Positions 46,093 to 57,748 of a stretch of DNA of 64,000 bases are shown piece by piece (the stretch's first letter is position 1; the number at the start of each line of letters is the position of its first letter). Both the position numbers and the translations under genes were made by a program. The notes beneath the pieces are model-generated. The model did not search any database and was not told where the DNA came from. It saw only the letters and a list, made by a program, of their open reading frames with translations. This stretch comes from Monocercomonoides exilis (lineage: Eukaryota; Preaxostyla; Oxymonadida; Polymastigidae): the NCBI GenBank assembly GCA_001643675.2, contig LSRY02000003.1:1292001-1356000 (forward strand). The letters run 5' to 3'.

Positions 46093-46528
46093 TTCCAACA
46101 AAAATGAAGTGAAGATCAACCCAATATAGGTATAAATTGAATCTATTTTTTGTTGGATTGACGAGAGTTTTCATATCTATATCACAATCACAATTTAGTA
46201 TTTATTCAATTAAGGTGTTATATGTTTTCCATTATGATCAATCGCTAACAGTTAAGCTATCTTCAATTTTTAAAGAAGTATTTTTTGAACATATATTTTC
46301 ATATATACTGTTGAATGCAGTGAATAATTGAGCTTACTTGACTTTCGTTATATTGTTGAACGCTTTACAATTACTAGAATTCTTATTTTTCCTGTTTTCT
46401 CGTAATTTGAGAAGATAATGTTATTTTTTTTTAATTATTTCTTTTCATCAGTTTCCATCGGCTTTAATTTTTTATTTTTATTTATATTAAAAATAAGATA
46501 TAATTAAACAATTGCACATTCATGATCA
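46093..46528. other. Intergenic, no gene seen
   Basis: AT-rich spacer between the serine-rich gene and the 3' end of the NVL-like gene; nothing is recognised. Confidence 0.5.
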
Positions 46529-49500
46529 TTATTTTTGCTTTTGAGAATGAGAATCAGTTTTTCTCATTTTCTTTTCTTTTTCCTTTTGTGAAATGACTTC
46601 ATCCAACGCAGCCATCAAATGTGCAGGTGTTATTGCATTTGCAACGTCAACAATGTTCATCTCCATTTTACTGCCTTTTTGCTCATCGCCTTGACTTCCA
46701 TCAACAGATTCATTTTCCTCACTCTTCATCTTTTCCTCATCCAGATTGCTCATCCACTCCGTCAGCATCTTCATCCTCGCTGTTTGCACCACTGACGCTA
46801 TCTCAGCACCAGAAAATCCTTCCATCTTGTCTAACACCTTGTTGATATCCAATTTTTCAAATAGCCCAGCACTTTCCTTGTCACAGCACACTTTGAGGAT
46901 CTTCTCCAGATCGCTTCGAGACGGCAGGGGTACTTCAATGTGGACGCCAAAACGGCCTGGCCGAGTGAGTGCTTGGTCAATCAACTCTGTTGATAAAGTA
47001 TTAATGAAGGAAAATATTAAATTAAACGTGTAAAATTACGTTTAAGTGAAAAGAAATTCAAAAAAATCAAATTAATTAAAAAACAAAAATTTTTAATTAA
47101 CGATTTAAAAATGGACAAATTTTTGAATTTTCATAAAAGCCATTCAATCGCACATATGTAACATCAATCTATTCATCACAAAAAATAGCATTAGCGCAAT
47201 CCTCTGCAATAACATACCAACTCTGTTAGTCGCTCCCATCACAAACACCCCTTCTTTGCTTTTTGTTCCGTCCAGCTCTGTCAGCATCTGGTTCACAAAG
47301 CGGTCCATGTACGAGTTGTCCGAGCCCGACCGCCTCGGCGCAATGGCATCCAGCTCGTCGAAGAAGATGACACACGGCTTCGCCTGCCGCGCACGCTCAA
47401 ACACATCGCGAATGCCCTTCTCGGACTCTCCCACGTATTTGTTCAGCAGCTCTGGCCCTGCCACTGAAATGAAGGACGCCTTCACCAGCGCTGCAGTCGC
47501 TTTGGCTATGAGTGTTTTACCACAGCCAGGAGGTCCATATAGCTGTGATGAAAATTACAAATTGGATTGAAAGAAAGCGAATGAAGTGATGAAAGAAGAT
47601 GTTTAAAAATACAAATATAAGATGATTTATAATCGGGAAATAAATGTTTGAAAATCAAACAACAAGAAAATAAAAAAACATTTGCAATTTCTACTCCTTC
47701 AGTTCTTCTTTTAATTCTCTCAAAAATTTCATACCAGCACTCCATCAGGCACGAATTTCGTGTTCTTCAGCAGCATTGATCCTCTGATTGGAGTAACAAC
47801 ACTTTCTTTTATTTTCGCTTTCACTGCTTCCATTGCCCCAACATCTTCCCACTTCACATTTGGAATCGAATGGAAGCCTTCCCTCATTGAAACTGGCTGG
47901 ATCGTCTTCGCAGCCTCTTCAAAGTCTGCGTTTGTGAGTGAGACTGAAAGGGCAGACAAGAACGAGGCTGAGGAAGGAGAAGGGCTGGAAGGTGGGAGTG
48001 AAGAAGAAGAAGAAGATGATGATGATGATGATGAAGTGCCAGGTTGTTGTGGTGTGATTGACAGAAGAAGATCAGAAAGCGAAGCGTATTGCTGTGGAGA
48101 TCCAAGGGGCTGCAGCATCCTTCGGAATGCTTCCCCTCTCTCAATCCATTTGAGTACGGACGGAGTTATCCTCACTTCATTATCGCTGCTTCCTCCTCTC
48201 TTTCTGTTTCCTGCCCCATCTTCTTTCCCTCTCATCCATCGTCTCTTCTTTCTCCGCATCTCTGCCTCATCCTCCGGATCAGGATCGTCAAAATCTCTCC
48301 TTCTCCTCTTCTTCTTTGCCATCGCGCCATCGTCGTCGCCACCTGCCTCATCCTGCTCCATTTGCCCATCTTCGTCTTCTTCCCCGTCTTCCGCATCGTC
48401 ACCAGCATTCTCCTCGTTCTCGTTCTCGTTCTCATCCTCTTCATTCGCCTCCTCGCTGATGTCTGGCTGAGAAAGTGGCGATGGCGATGGCGAAGTTGCT
48501 GGAAATGCTCCGAATGTTGATGCAAGAGAGGAGAACGAAGGCGGAAGAGAGAATTCTTCGCTGCCACTGCTTGCTGCTGGCACTAATGACAGAGAAAACG
48601 GAATTTCTTCCTCTTTCTTTGCAATTGGCTTTGCAATCTCTGTTAAATTGGAATTTTCTTCTTTAATTTTTTCTTTTTCTTTCTCTTTCTCTTTCAAAGC
48701 ATTTTCTTTTTTCATTTCCTCGTCTTCCTTCTCCTTCTGCTTTTGCCTCAGCTCAACAATCGCTTGCAATGCCGCGCTGATCCTCTTCGGCAGCCTTGTG
48801 ACTGCCTTCTCCTTCAGCTGCTGAATGTCCTTTGCGACATAACCAGCCATCAGCTGCACCGCCTGCCGCCAGTTGAACCGGCTTTCCATCGGCACGCCTT
48901 TGCAGAGCGAGCGCAGGATGCTTTCCTTGTCTGCCTCGGTTGGCATCTCCAGCGCTATCTCCTGGAAGCATCCTCTAACACTCGGCTCAATCGACGCTGG
49001 GTGCGAAGTGGCAGCGATGATGATAATTGGGTGGGACTTGTCTGCAACTGCTGAGTTCACACACGACGACAGCGTCGTTGCTGCCCTTCTCTCCATGTCT
49101 CGTTGTGCCCCTCCTCCGCTCCCTCCACCTCCATCTCTCCGTGTGATGACTGAGTCGAGGTCGTCGATGAAGAGGATGCTCGGCGATGCATTCAGCGCCT
49201 CTCGGAATACGCTGCGGATGTTCGCTTCAGTCTGTCCTGTCACTCCGCCCACGAGCTCAGAAGCTGATACAGAAAAGAAGGGAATGAGACGAGGAGATGA
49301 ACGGTAGGAGGAAGAAGAGGAGGAAGAGAAAGAAGAAGATGATGATGTAGGAGAAAGAGATAGATTATCGGAGAGTGAGGTTGATGTGGATGAGGATGAT
49401 AATGATGATAGTGTGGAAGGAAGTGATGCTTTGTATGATGATGGCTAACACAAAATGTGTAGAATGAACACAACCGTGCAAAATGACAAATAAAAATTTC

Positions 49501-50312
49501 ATTTTGAAACAAATTTCCACAAAAGAATTGCACACCAAAGTCGAATAACGCACAGTCCCAGCAAAGCAATAAGCAAAGTGGGTCTTTCCGATTCCAGAAG
49601 GTCCTGTAACAAGCAATGCAAGCGAAGACTTCTGCATCAGCTCGCACCATTCAGGTGCTATTAAGATATATTGGCTTTCTTCAAGTATTTGATTGATCTT
49701 ATCTTGATACCCTCCAAAATCATCAAATGTAACTTTCGGCTCACATTGAATGCTTGGAAATGGAGGGAAAATGTACGGCTGCTCAGTTTCTGCAACCGTG
49801 GTAACTTTAACATTTTCTTTCCTTCTTGAAGGAGTTTTTTCAGAATGATGAATACGTTTTTTTGGTGCTGGAGTCTTTTCTTCATTTTTGATGAGTTGTG
49901 GTGATCTTGATGGTTTGGGTGTCCTGCTCAGATTTGGAGAACTTTGAGATTGATCGAAGGTAACTGTTGGAGATCTTGAAGGAGGTGGAGAGGATGAAGG
50001 AACCAATGTGAGAGTTCCAGCTCTTTTGAGAAAATTAAGATAAATCTAATAATAAGCAATTAATGTCATTTTCATACCTTTTAGCATTTAGTGCAGAAGA
50101 AAATACTAACAAATAAATTGCAATAATCAGGAAATTTTTTCAAAAAGATGAATAAATAACATACATTTCATCGCTTGTCCTTTTACTGTCCATTCTGATT
50201 TGAAACGGTTCTTTATTTCTTGAGGAATATCTGTGAACATGGGGTCAGAGGATTTCAAAACATAAAGTTCAATTTCTCTTTTTAAAGCCTCATTTACAGA
50301 TGATCTTGACAT
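46529..50312 (-). CDS. NVL/Rix7-like nuclear double-AAA ATPase
   Basis: NVL/Rix7 remodels pre-60S ribosomal particles in the nucleolus. Six exons are predicted: 50312-50165, 50105-50078, 50022-49554, 49444-47735, 47542-47218 and 46986-46529. All phases agree and the product is about 1,045 residues. The N-terminal 60 residues ([15 protein letters not shown]) resemble the NVL helical domain. D1 begins [11 protein letters not shown], with Walker A GPSGIGKT at about 199-206, then a poly-Ser insert of about 50 residues, then FIDDLDS at the Walker B position and AATSHPAS at sensor 1. A long acidic linker with poly-Ser follows. D2 begins [13 protein letters not shown], with Walker A GPPGCGKT at about 788-795, [15 protein letters not shown], Walker [15 protein letters not shown] and LTRPGRF, all canonical. 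D1 therefore looks catalytically weakened. CDC48 is less likely because of the N-domain and linker. Confidence 0.86.
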
Positions 50313-50524
50313 ATTTCTCGTTCCTTTGATTCAAACTATCTAAAAATGTGAAACTTTCAGCAAATTGTTTAAAAATAAAAGAAATTATAAATACAAATTA
50401 AGATATAATTTTTAACGCTTCCTTGAAACGGAAATTGAAGATAAAAGTTTGATCACTTATGATCTATATTTGAATAATAACTTTAATAAATATATTGTGA
50501 ATTGTGGTCTTGAAGTGATTTCTT

Positions 50525-51419
50525 TCAAATTTGGGTTGAAATAAGTTCATCTCTCACTCTGCATTCATGCAAAAGATTTTTGTACTGGTTCAAAATGCGT
50601 ATGGCGTCATTTTCTGATTTTCCTTCAGTTTCATCAGAACGAGCCAGTGATTCCTTTATAAACTGTCTCACATGCTTCATAAACTGGATAAGATGATGGA
50701 GGTTGTGTTGCATCAACAGCAAATGGAAGTTCATTTCGTGTGCATTGTAGAGATGGTAGAGATATCCACGGGTGTGGGGCGCAACAGGGAATTTTATCTT
50801 CTCTTCAGAAGGGGAAGACGAAGATTGGGAGGCAGAAGAGTCTTTTGCCGGCAGAAGGGCATAAGGAGAACAAGTAAGGCAGCTGCAAGGAGAAGAAGAG
50901 GAAGAAAGAGAAGGAGATGAAAGAGAAGGAGAAGGAGAGGAAGAAGGAGAGGAAGAAGATAATTCTACATCAGATTCATCAGATGTGATGATAGCGCGTT
51001 TGTCTTTGAGGAGATATGATTTTGTGAGGTCCAACCAGAAATGATGGTGTGAGTGATGGAGTTGAGGCAGTTTGTGTTCTGAATCAGAGGAAGGAGGGCA
51101 ATAGGAACATGAATGAGAAGAAGAAGAGGAAGAGAAAGCAGGAGAGGAGGAGGAGGAAGAAGAAGGAGAAGGAGAGGAAGAGGAAGAGGAAGAAGAAGAA
51201 GACGATGATGATGATGATGATGCAGATTGCACAGCATTTAGTTCAGAAATGAGTTCTGCAGTCAAAAACGGGAAGACGAGGGCTTTTCCTTTTAAAGTGA
51301 TGGTTTGTGGATAACTTTGGGGGAATGATAAGTCAATTTTGAAATTACAAAATATTTCAATGAATAAATATTAAATAAATGATGTTAAAAAAGAAAGAAA
51401 GAAAGAAAGAAAGAAAGAA

Positions 51420-51515
<96 letters not shown>

Positions 51516-53007
51516 ACATGATAGAATAGAACGGAATGGAAGAAAAATGAAAGAAAAGCAAACGCAGTATCGATAAAGTCGATTCCATTCAGAATAGCAT
51601 CAATCATCACATCTGAAAGTCATTCACGATTCAATGCAAATATTCAGTGAATGCAAATATTCAATGGAAATAATAAAAGAAGACAATAAATGTAAAAAGT
51701 GATATCAGGAAAAAAAGAAATAAATAAAATAAAATAAAAATAAATTCAAGAGAAAGTAATAAGCATTACCTGGTGGCGCACTTGTTGGCAATATTCTGAT
51801 CTTCTCTTTTGGCAGATGTGGCTGAACAAATAAATAAATAAATAAATAAATATTCATCTTTAAGAGAAAGAAAGCCATTCACATACAACTGTCATCTTCA
51901 CAATCCTCATTAGCAATTCATTCTCATCACCTTCTTCTTCTTCTTCTTCTTTATCTTTTTCTTTTTCTTCTTTATCTTCTTCTTTTCTTTCTTCTCCAGA
52001 TACTTCTTCACTCTTAACGCTTCCACTGCTTTCTTCTTTTTTCTCTTCACTGCTTTTGACTTGCTTGTATTTTCTGGAGTCCACAAACGGACCAGAAATC
52101 ACAAATCCATCGACTCCTCGTTTGCCAGCTTCCTTTGCGCATGCTTCTCGGCATTTCGGATCATCTCCTCCAACAACAGGCGCAAATATTTTGAATGGCA
52201 GCGAAAGATCGCTGAAGCAATTTCCTTCTTGTAACTGTGAACTGCTTTGATTGGGAGTTGCAGATGAAGAAGCAGTTGTGGAAGACGAAGAGTTATTTGC
52301 AGAAATATTTGTTGCTTGAAATGTTCTCCATAAATGAAAAACACTATCTTGCATTTTTGCTGTGTTCTTCACCCCTCGCTTAAAACGCTTTTCAACGTTG
52401 ATCGCAAGTTCTGAATCACTCTTTGGAGAAACTTCATCTCCCGGTAAGCACACAAAATTTGGCTGAAGGTTATTACAGGCTTGAATAAAACGATGAGGTG
52501 TGATTTTTTGCCTTCCGCTGGATGACTTAACTGATACATAATTTTCATTTGAACTTCCTTCAAAGTTATCAGAGAATGGATCTCTCAATCTGATGTAAAT
52601 CAAAAAGTTTGAAAATCTTTCAATTTGAGGGAAAAGATATGTGTGTATTGTTTTTTCAAGTTTTCTGATAAGCTCATCTCCATCACTTTCGCATCTATCA
52701 ATTTAAAAATTAAACATTAAAGTTGCAAATACTTTCAATTTTTTGTGAAAAATATGACAGAAAACATTTCTCCCAACTGCACTCCAAATGAATTCAATTC
52801 GGGAATTTTTTGCTGAACGTCAAATGACAAAAATGGTAATGCTCCTAAATTTAAGTTGTATAATGGAATTTAAAATTCATACATACCTTTTGCAGTTGAA
52901 AATATTAAATCTGGTGACTCTAAAGACTTATCTTTTGTAACAACAAATAACTGTCTCAATCCAACATCCTTAACTTTGTTCTTCAGTATGTCTTCTGCGC
53001 CTGACAT
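50525..53007 (-). CDS. Queuine tRNA-ribosyltransferase accessory subunit 2 (QTRT2)
   Basis: QTRT2 partners the catalytic QTRT1 in the eukaryotic enzyme that swaps guanine for queuine at position 34 of GUN-anticodon tRNAs. Six exons are predicted: 53007-52887, 52844-52766, 52694-51887, 51821-51770, 51612-51564 and 51314-50525. All phases agree and the product is 632 residues. Evidence includes ITPHRFIQACNNLQPNFVC with CLPGDEVSP, GVDGFVISGPF, AILNGIDFIDTAYPQTITL (compare the animal FESFFPYQV region), KALVFPF, DLTKSYLLKDKRAI, the zinc motif CSCLTC and the C-terminal HTRGYLYHLYNAHEMNFHLL followed by LMQHN. The last closely matches animal QTRT2. Ser- and Glu-rich inserts enlarge it from about 415 residues. 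The second intron's donor (GTTTTC) is atypical. The gene begins 0.7 kb from the divergent gene at 53712. Confidence 0.85.
51391..51511 (+). repeat. Compound (GAAA)n-(GA)n microsatellite inside a QTRT2 intron
   Basis: GAAA units run from about 51391 to 51465 and are followed by about 22 GA units to 51511. They lie in the predicted intron 51315-51563 of the minus-strand gene, so in the transcript they read as a long pyrimidine tract. Confidence 0.93.
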
Positions 53008-53711
53008 TTGAATTCTTTTAGATAAAGTATTTTTAACAAATAAAAGAAAAAAGAAAAATTCAGATATGGGCCGACAATTGTTTTAGAAATCAGTTTGGGA
53101 CGAAAATTTTCACTTTATGAATTTTTTTTCAAACTGTTCTTTCGTAGATATTTCTCAATGTTTTTTCTTTCTTTATTTAATATTGCACGATTATGATTGA
53201 AATTCAATATCACAATAGCAGAAAAAGTTTCGAACATATCTTTGTTTTTAACAAAAAAACAAGAATTTTTCCGTTAAAGAACACCTTTCAAATAGATATT
53301 TTGTCAATGAAAAAACAACAAATATTATCACATTTCTTCCAATGAACTTGATTTTGTTCAAACATTGGAATTAACTGAGTGATGTCAATTTTTAAAGATG
53401 AATGCGAAAAAACAAATACATTTATGGAGTTAAAACTTTATTGTGTTCATTTTGTAAATCCTTGAAGAATATTGTCATTTGGTGAATTTTTATTGAAGAA
53501 ATACGATTTCAAATATTATTATTATGCATGTGCAATAAAACAATTTGATTTCATTTTCAACAGTAAAATTTTTCTTTCATTATAAATCATTTCACCTAAA
53601 ATAACATTAAACTGATATCTTTAGATATTTTTTTTATTCTTTTTTATTCATGATGTTTTCTTGTTTTTCAAAAAAATAATCAAAAGAACCATTAATATTA
53701 AATTGACAAAA
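53008..53711. other. Divergent intergenic region, no gene seen
   Basis: About 700 bp of AT-rich DNA between two divergent start codons; it must hold both promoters. No element is recognised. Confidence 0.45.
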
Positions 53712-55432
53712 ATGAGTGAAACGTTGGAAGATGTAATTAAAGATGTGTGTAAAAATTCTAATTGTTGCAATGAGAATAATATTATTTATTTGAATTTAGG
53801 TAAGTGATTGCATTGATCTTCTTGTTGAAGGGGAACAAAGCAATAAACTTGAACTTGATTTTTTAAAATCAGCATTATTATTTTTAAAGCAAAAAATTGA
53901 TGATTTAAACGAATTCATTAGCAAAAAAACGAAAGAATTAGAAACCAATTCTGAAAATTTGCAGAAAATTCGTGATCGAGCAGAAAAAGGAACAGAACAA
54001 CAATCTGACAAAGAACAAAACGAAGCAATTTTTCTTTTAGAAATGGAATCAGAGTTGCAAGAGGAAAAAAGACTAATGGTTTGCGAAAAATATTCGTCTT
54101 CGATATATTTAATGTTACTCTCATTTTGAACAGCCTCAAATCGAAGCTATTACCGTTGCCTTTAATGAACAAATGGAGCATTTCAAAAAAATATATTATA
54201 AAATGACAAATGAGCAAAGCGAACAATTTGATAAAATTAATGACAACCTCAACCAGTTTTCACATGAAAAGAAAGATCAAAAATTTGAAGAAATCAATGA
54301 AAACAACAGACAAGAGAATGAAAATTCTTCGATGTCAGATGACGCAGCATTGAATTTTGCATTACAAAAAAAAGAAGATGCATCCGAAAGATCAACTAAC
54401 GAACCGATCCCAAGCGCTCCGCCTCAGCCATCTATTCCGTTTGAACCACCGCCAGTTTTTCGAAATGGCGTTTCATCCGAACCATCTCACAGTCCAAATT
54501 ATGGACATGATAATGGCATTGATTCCGGCCAACTGCAAATGTCTGAGAATGACAAGAGAATTCCAATTGCTGCTCGAAATGATGATTGTGTGAATGAAAA
54601 GGGCACACCTTCACAATCAGAAGTGTCTCCGTTTCATTCAAAATCTGACATGTTTTCTGTCTCTTCCACCAAAAAGGATCCAAAAGATGCATTCACAAGC
54701 AATGAAGCATCGTTTCCAGCCAGCCATGAATGGGCTTTTAATGATTCTCCTAGCCAATTCGAAGGAAATCGCACCCAAAATGCTTCAGCCTCTGCTTCAT
54801 CATCATCAACAACGCCATCAACATCTGCATCTGCTTCTTCTTCTTCTTCTTCACCACAACACCAGCTTGTCACACATAGTTCAGCTTCTGCTCTTCCCCT
54901 TGCACTCAGCCTGCCTCCTCCAATCATCCTTGATCACAAACCAAACAGCACCCCATCTTCTTTTCCATCATCATCATCTTCTTCTTCTTCTTCTTCTTCT
55001 TCTTCTTCCTCACCCACCACATCCAACATTCACTCATCACCAAGTGTCTCATTGCCTCTCATCCCTCTCTCTTCTCCTTCCGCTTCTGCTTCTTCTTCTT
55101 CTGCATCTTCCTCTCATTCACCCACCAATCTGCCACTGCAACATCCAAATGCCCCACACTCTTCGAACACTCTCAATGAGAACCTTCCTTTCGCCTCTCA
55201 GTTTTCTTACTTGGCTGACCCTCCAACACACTCAGAAATGATAAGCTCGCCTTCTGCCTCGCAACAACCTTTCAGTCAACTTCAGTTCAAACAGGAAAAA
55301 TCGCCGCTGCCTCGGAATGCTTCGCCTTCCCCGTGTGCGCCTCCGATTTCGCCTTATTCGCCTTCTCATCCTTCAAATGAGCCTTCATCCTCTTCTTCTT
55401 CCTCCTCATCATCATCTTCTTCTTCTTCTTCC

Positions 55433-55464
<32 letters not shown>

Positions 55465-57717
55465 CTCACTCAACAACGATAGCCAATCACCTCTGAACAT
55501 CCACACAGGCAACACAGTCTATCCAGCAGATGCACCTGACCTCTCTTCTCCACTCGACCCTCAGCCATCAGCACCAATGATGACGGACTCACAGAGTAAA
55601 ACAGAGCAAAGCCCACAGATTGCTTCAGATAATGTCATTGAACAAAACAAGAATTCGAATTCAAATTCAAATTCAAATATAAATGTGAATATGAATATGA
55701 ATGCAAATATGAATGTGTGTGAAAGAGAAGGACATTTGAATGCTCAGATGCAGCGAAATTCGCCAAGTGTTGAATCAATGAATAACACTCATTATCACTC
55801 ATCGCCTGCTTCTTATATGCGAACTACAAGTTCTCCTTCTGCTTCTCCCAATTCCTCTTCTTCTTCTTCTTCCTCTTCCTCTTCTTCCCCCAAACTTCCA
55901 AACTTCATTCTTTCTTCTCCTTCTCCTCTGCGCCTTCCGTCCTCCATTTCAATCAGCGACCCATCAAAGCCATTCTCCAGTGAATCTGCTGAAAAGCCCT
56001 TTTCTTATCCAGCACAGCGCCCCTCCCCTCCCACAACACCCACAGCTCCTCCGACTTCTCCTTCTCCTGCTCCTCTTGCATCATCGTCTGCTTCTTCTTC
56101 TTCCTCTTTACCACCATTGTCATCATCATCTTCTTCATCATCCTCTTCTTATTCTTCTTCTCCTCTTTCTTCTCTCGCCTCCACTGATCCCTCGCTGTCT
56201 GCCTTGAGTGTTCTATCCACTCTTCCTCTTCCTTCTCTTCTCCATCTGATTGAAGCGAGGCTGCTTAAAAGAGAGGCAGATGCAGCAGAGAGAGAGAATA
56301 AGGCAGTGCAGCAGGCAAAACGAGTTGGGGAAAGAGAGAAAGCAGCAGCGAGAAAAGAAGAAGAGCTTATGCAAAAAGAGCAGCAGACACAGAGGATGTT
56401 ACAGACGACGCTGAGAGAGATAAATGCGATGGAAACGAGGAAGAAAGAGGAGGCGCAGGAGTTTGGGAGGGAGAAGAAGGCGTGGGAGGAGAAGAAGGAG
56501 AAGGAGAGGCAGAACTGGGAGAAGGAGAAGGAGAAGGAGAGGGAGGAGATGAGGAAGGAGATGGAGGCGAGGAAGGAGGAAGAGGAGAAGAGAAGAGAGG
56601 AGGAAGAGAAGAAGATGAAGGAGAAGATGGAGGAAGAAAAGAAGGTGTTTGAAGAGCAATGCCAGAAGAAGTGGGAAGATGAGAAAAACCAAATGAACGA
56701 GAAGTTTGAGGGAGAGAAAGCGAAATGGGAGGAAGAGAAAGAAAAGTTGGAGAAGGAGAAAAATGAAATTGAAGAAGAATTGGATAGTTTGAAAGAGAAG
56801 GTGGAGAAAATGGAAAAGGAAAAAGAAGAAAGAGAAGAAAAAGAAAGAGAAAGAGAAGAACAGGAAAGAAATCGAATTGCAAGCTTAACTTCTTTTTCTT
56901 CTCGCTTTCCATTTTATTCTTCTTCTTCTTCAACACCTTCACATTTCCCTTCTTCCTTCTCTTCAGATCCTTTTTCATCCTCCTCCTCCTCCTCCTCTTC
57001 TTCTTCTTCTTCTTCTTCCATTTCTTCTTCAATGACAGCCAAAAAGACCCTTCCAGGCGGCGTGTTGTGTTCCTCTCCTCTTCGCTCTGAGCCTCCGATG
57101 CGTTCTCTTTCACCCACACGAAGAGAATACCCCATCCCTTCCTCTGCTGCTGCTGTCTCGTTCGCTCTGTCTTCTTCTTCTTCTTCCTCCTCCTCCTCCT
57201 CTTCTTCTTCTTCTTCCTCCTCTTCCTCTTTCCCTTCTTCTTCATTGCCTTCCTCTTCTTCTTCCACCTCTTCTTCATTGTCTGCTCCATTGTTATCGCC
57301 TCGTCCTCCTCTTCCTTCTTTCTCCTCTTCATCCATTTCAACTCCTTCTGCTCCTTCTTCTTCTTCTTCTTCTTCGATTTCTTCTATTTCTTCCTCTCTT
57401 GGATATCCAATGCATCCTTCCATTCAACGAAGAAAAGACGATAAGCCAACAGCAAATTCTCTTTTCTCCTCAACCTCATCAACTTTGCCTTCTTCCTCTT
57501 CTTCCTCTTCTTCTTCATTTTCATCGTTTCCTTCCAATACTTCTGCGACTCCTTCATACCGAAGCATTTCCTTTGAGCCTTCTTCTTCAGCTTCTTCTCG
57601 TTCTGTCTCTCTTCCACGGACAATAAGCACGCCTTTGTCTTCTGAAAAGGAAAGAAGAGAAAACAGAGAAAGAAGAGAAGCATTGAGGAATGAGTTGTTT
57701 GGGAATGAGGAAGAGAG

Positions 57718-57748
<31 letters not shown>

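Noticed and set aside
53712-54133. Assignment of the N-terminal coiled-coil head to Mediator or kinetochore subunits
   Set aside because: Length and helical character are loosely similar, but no family-specific residue pattern could be named.
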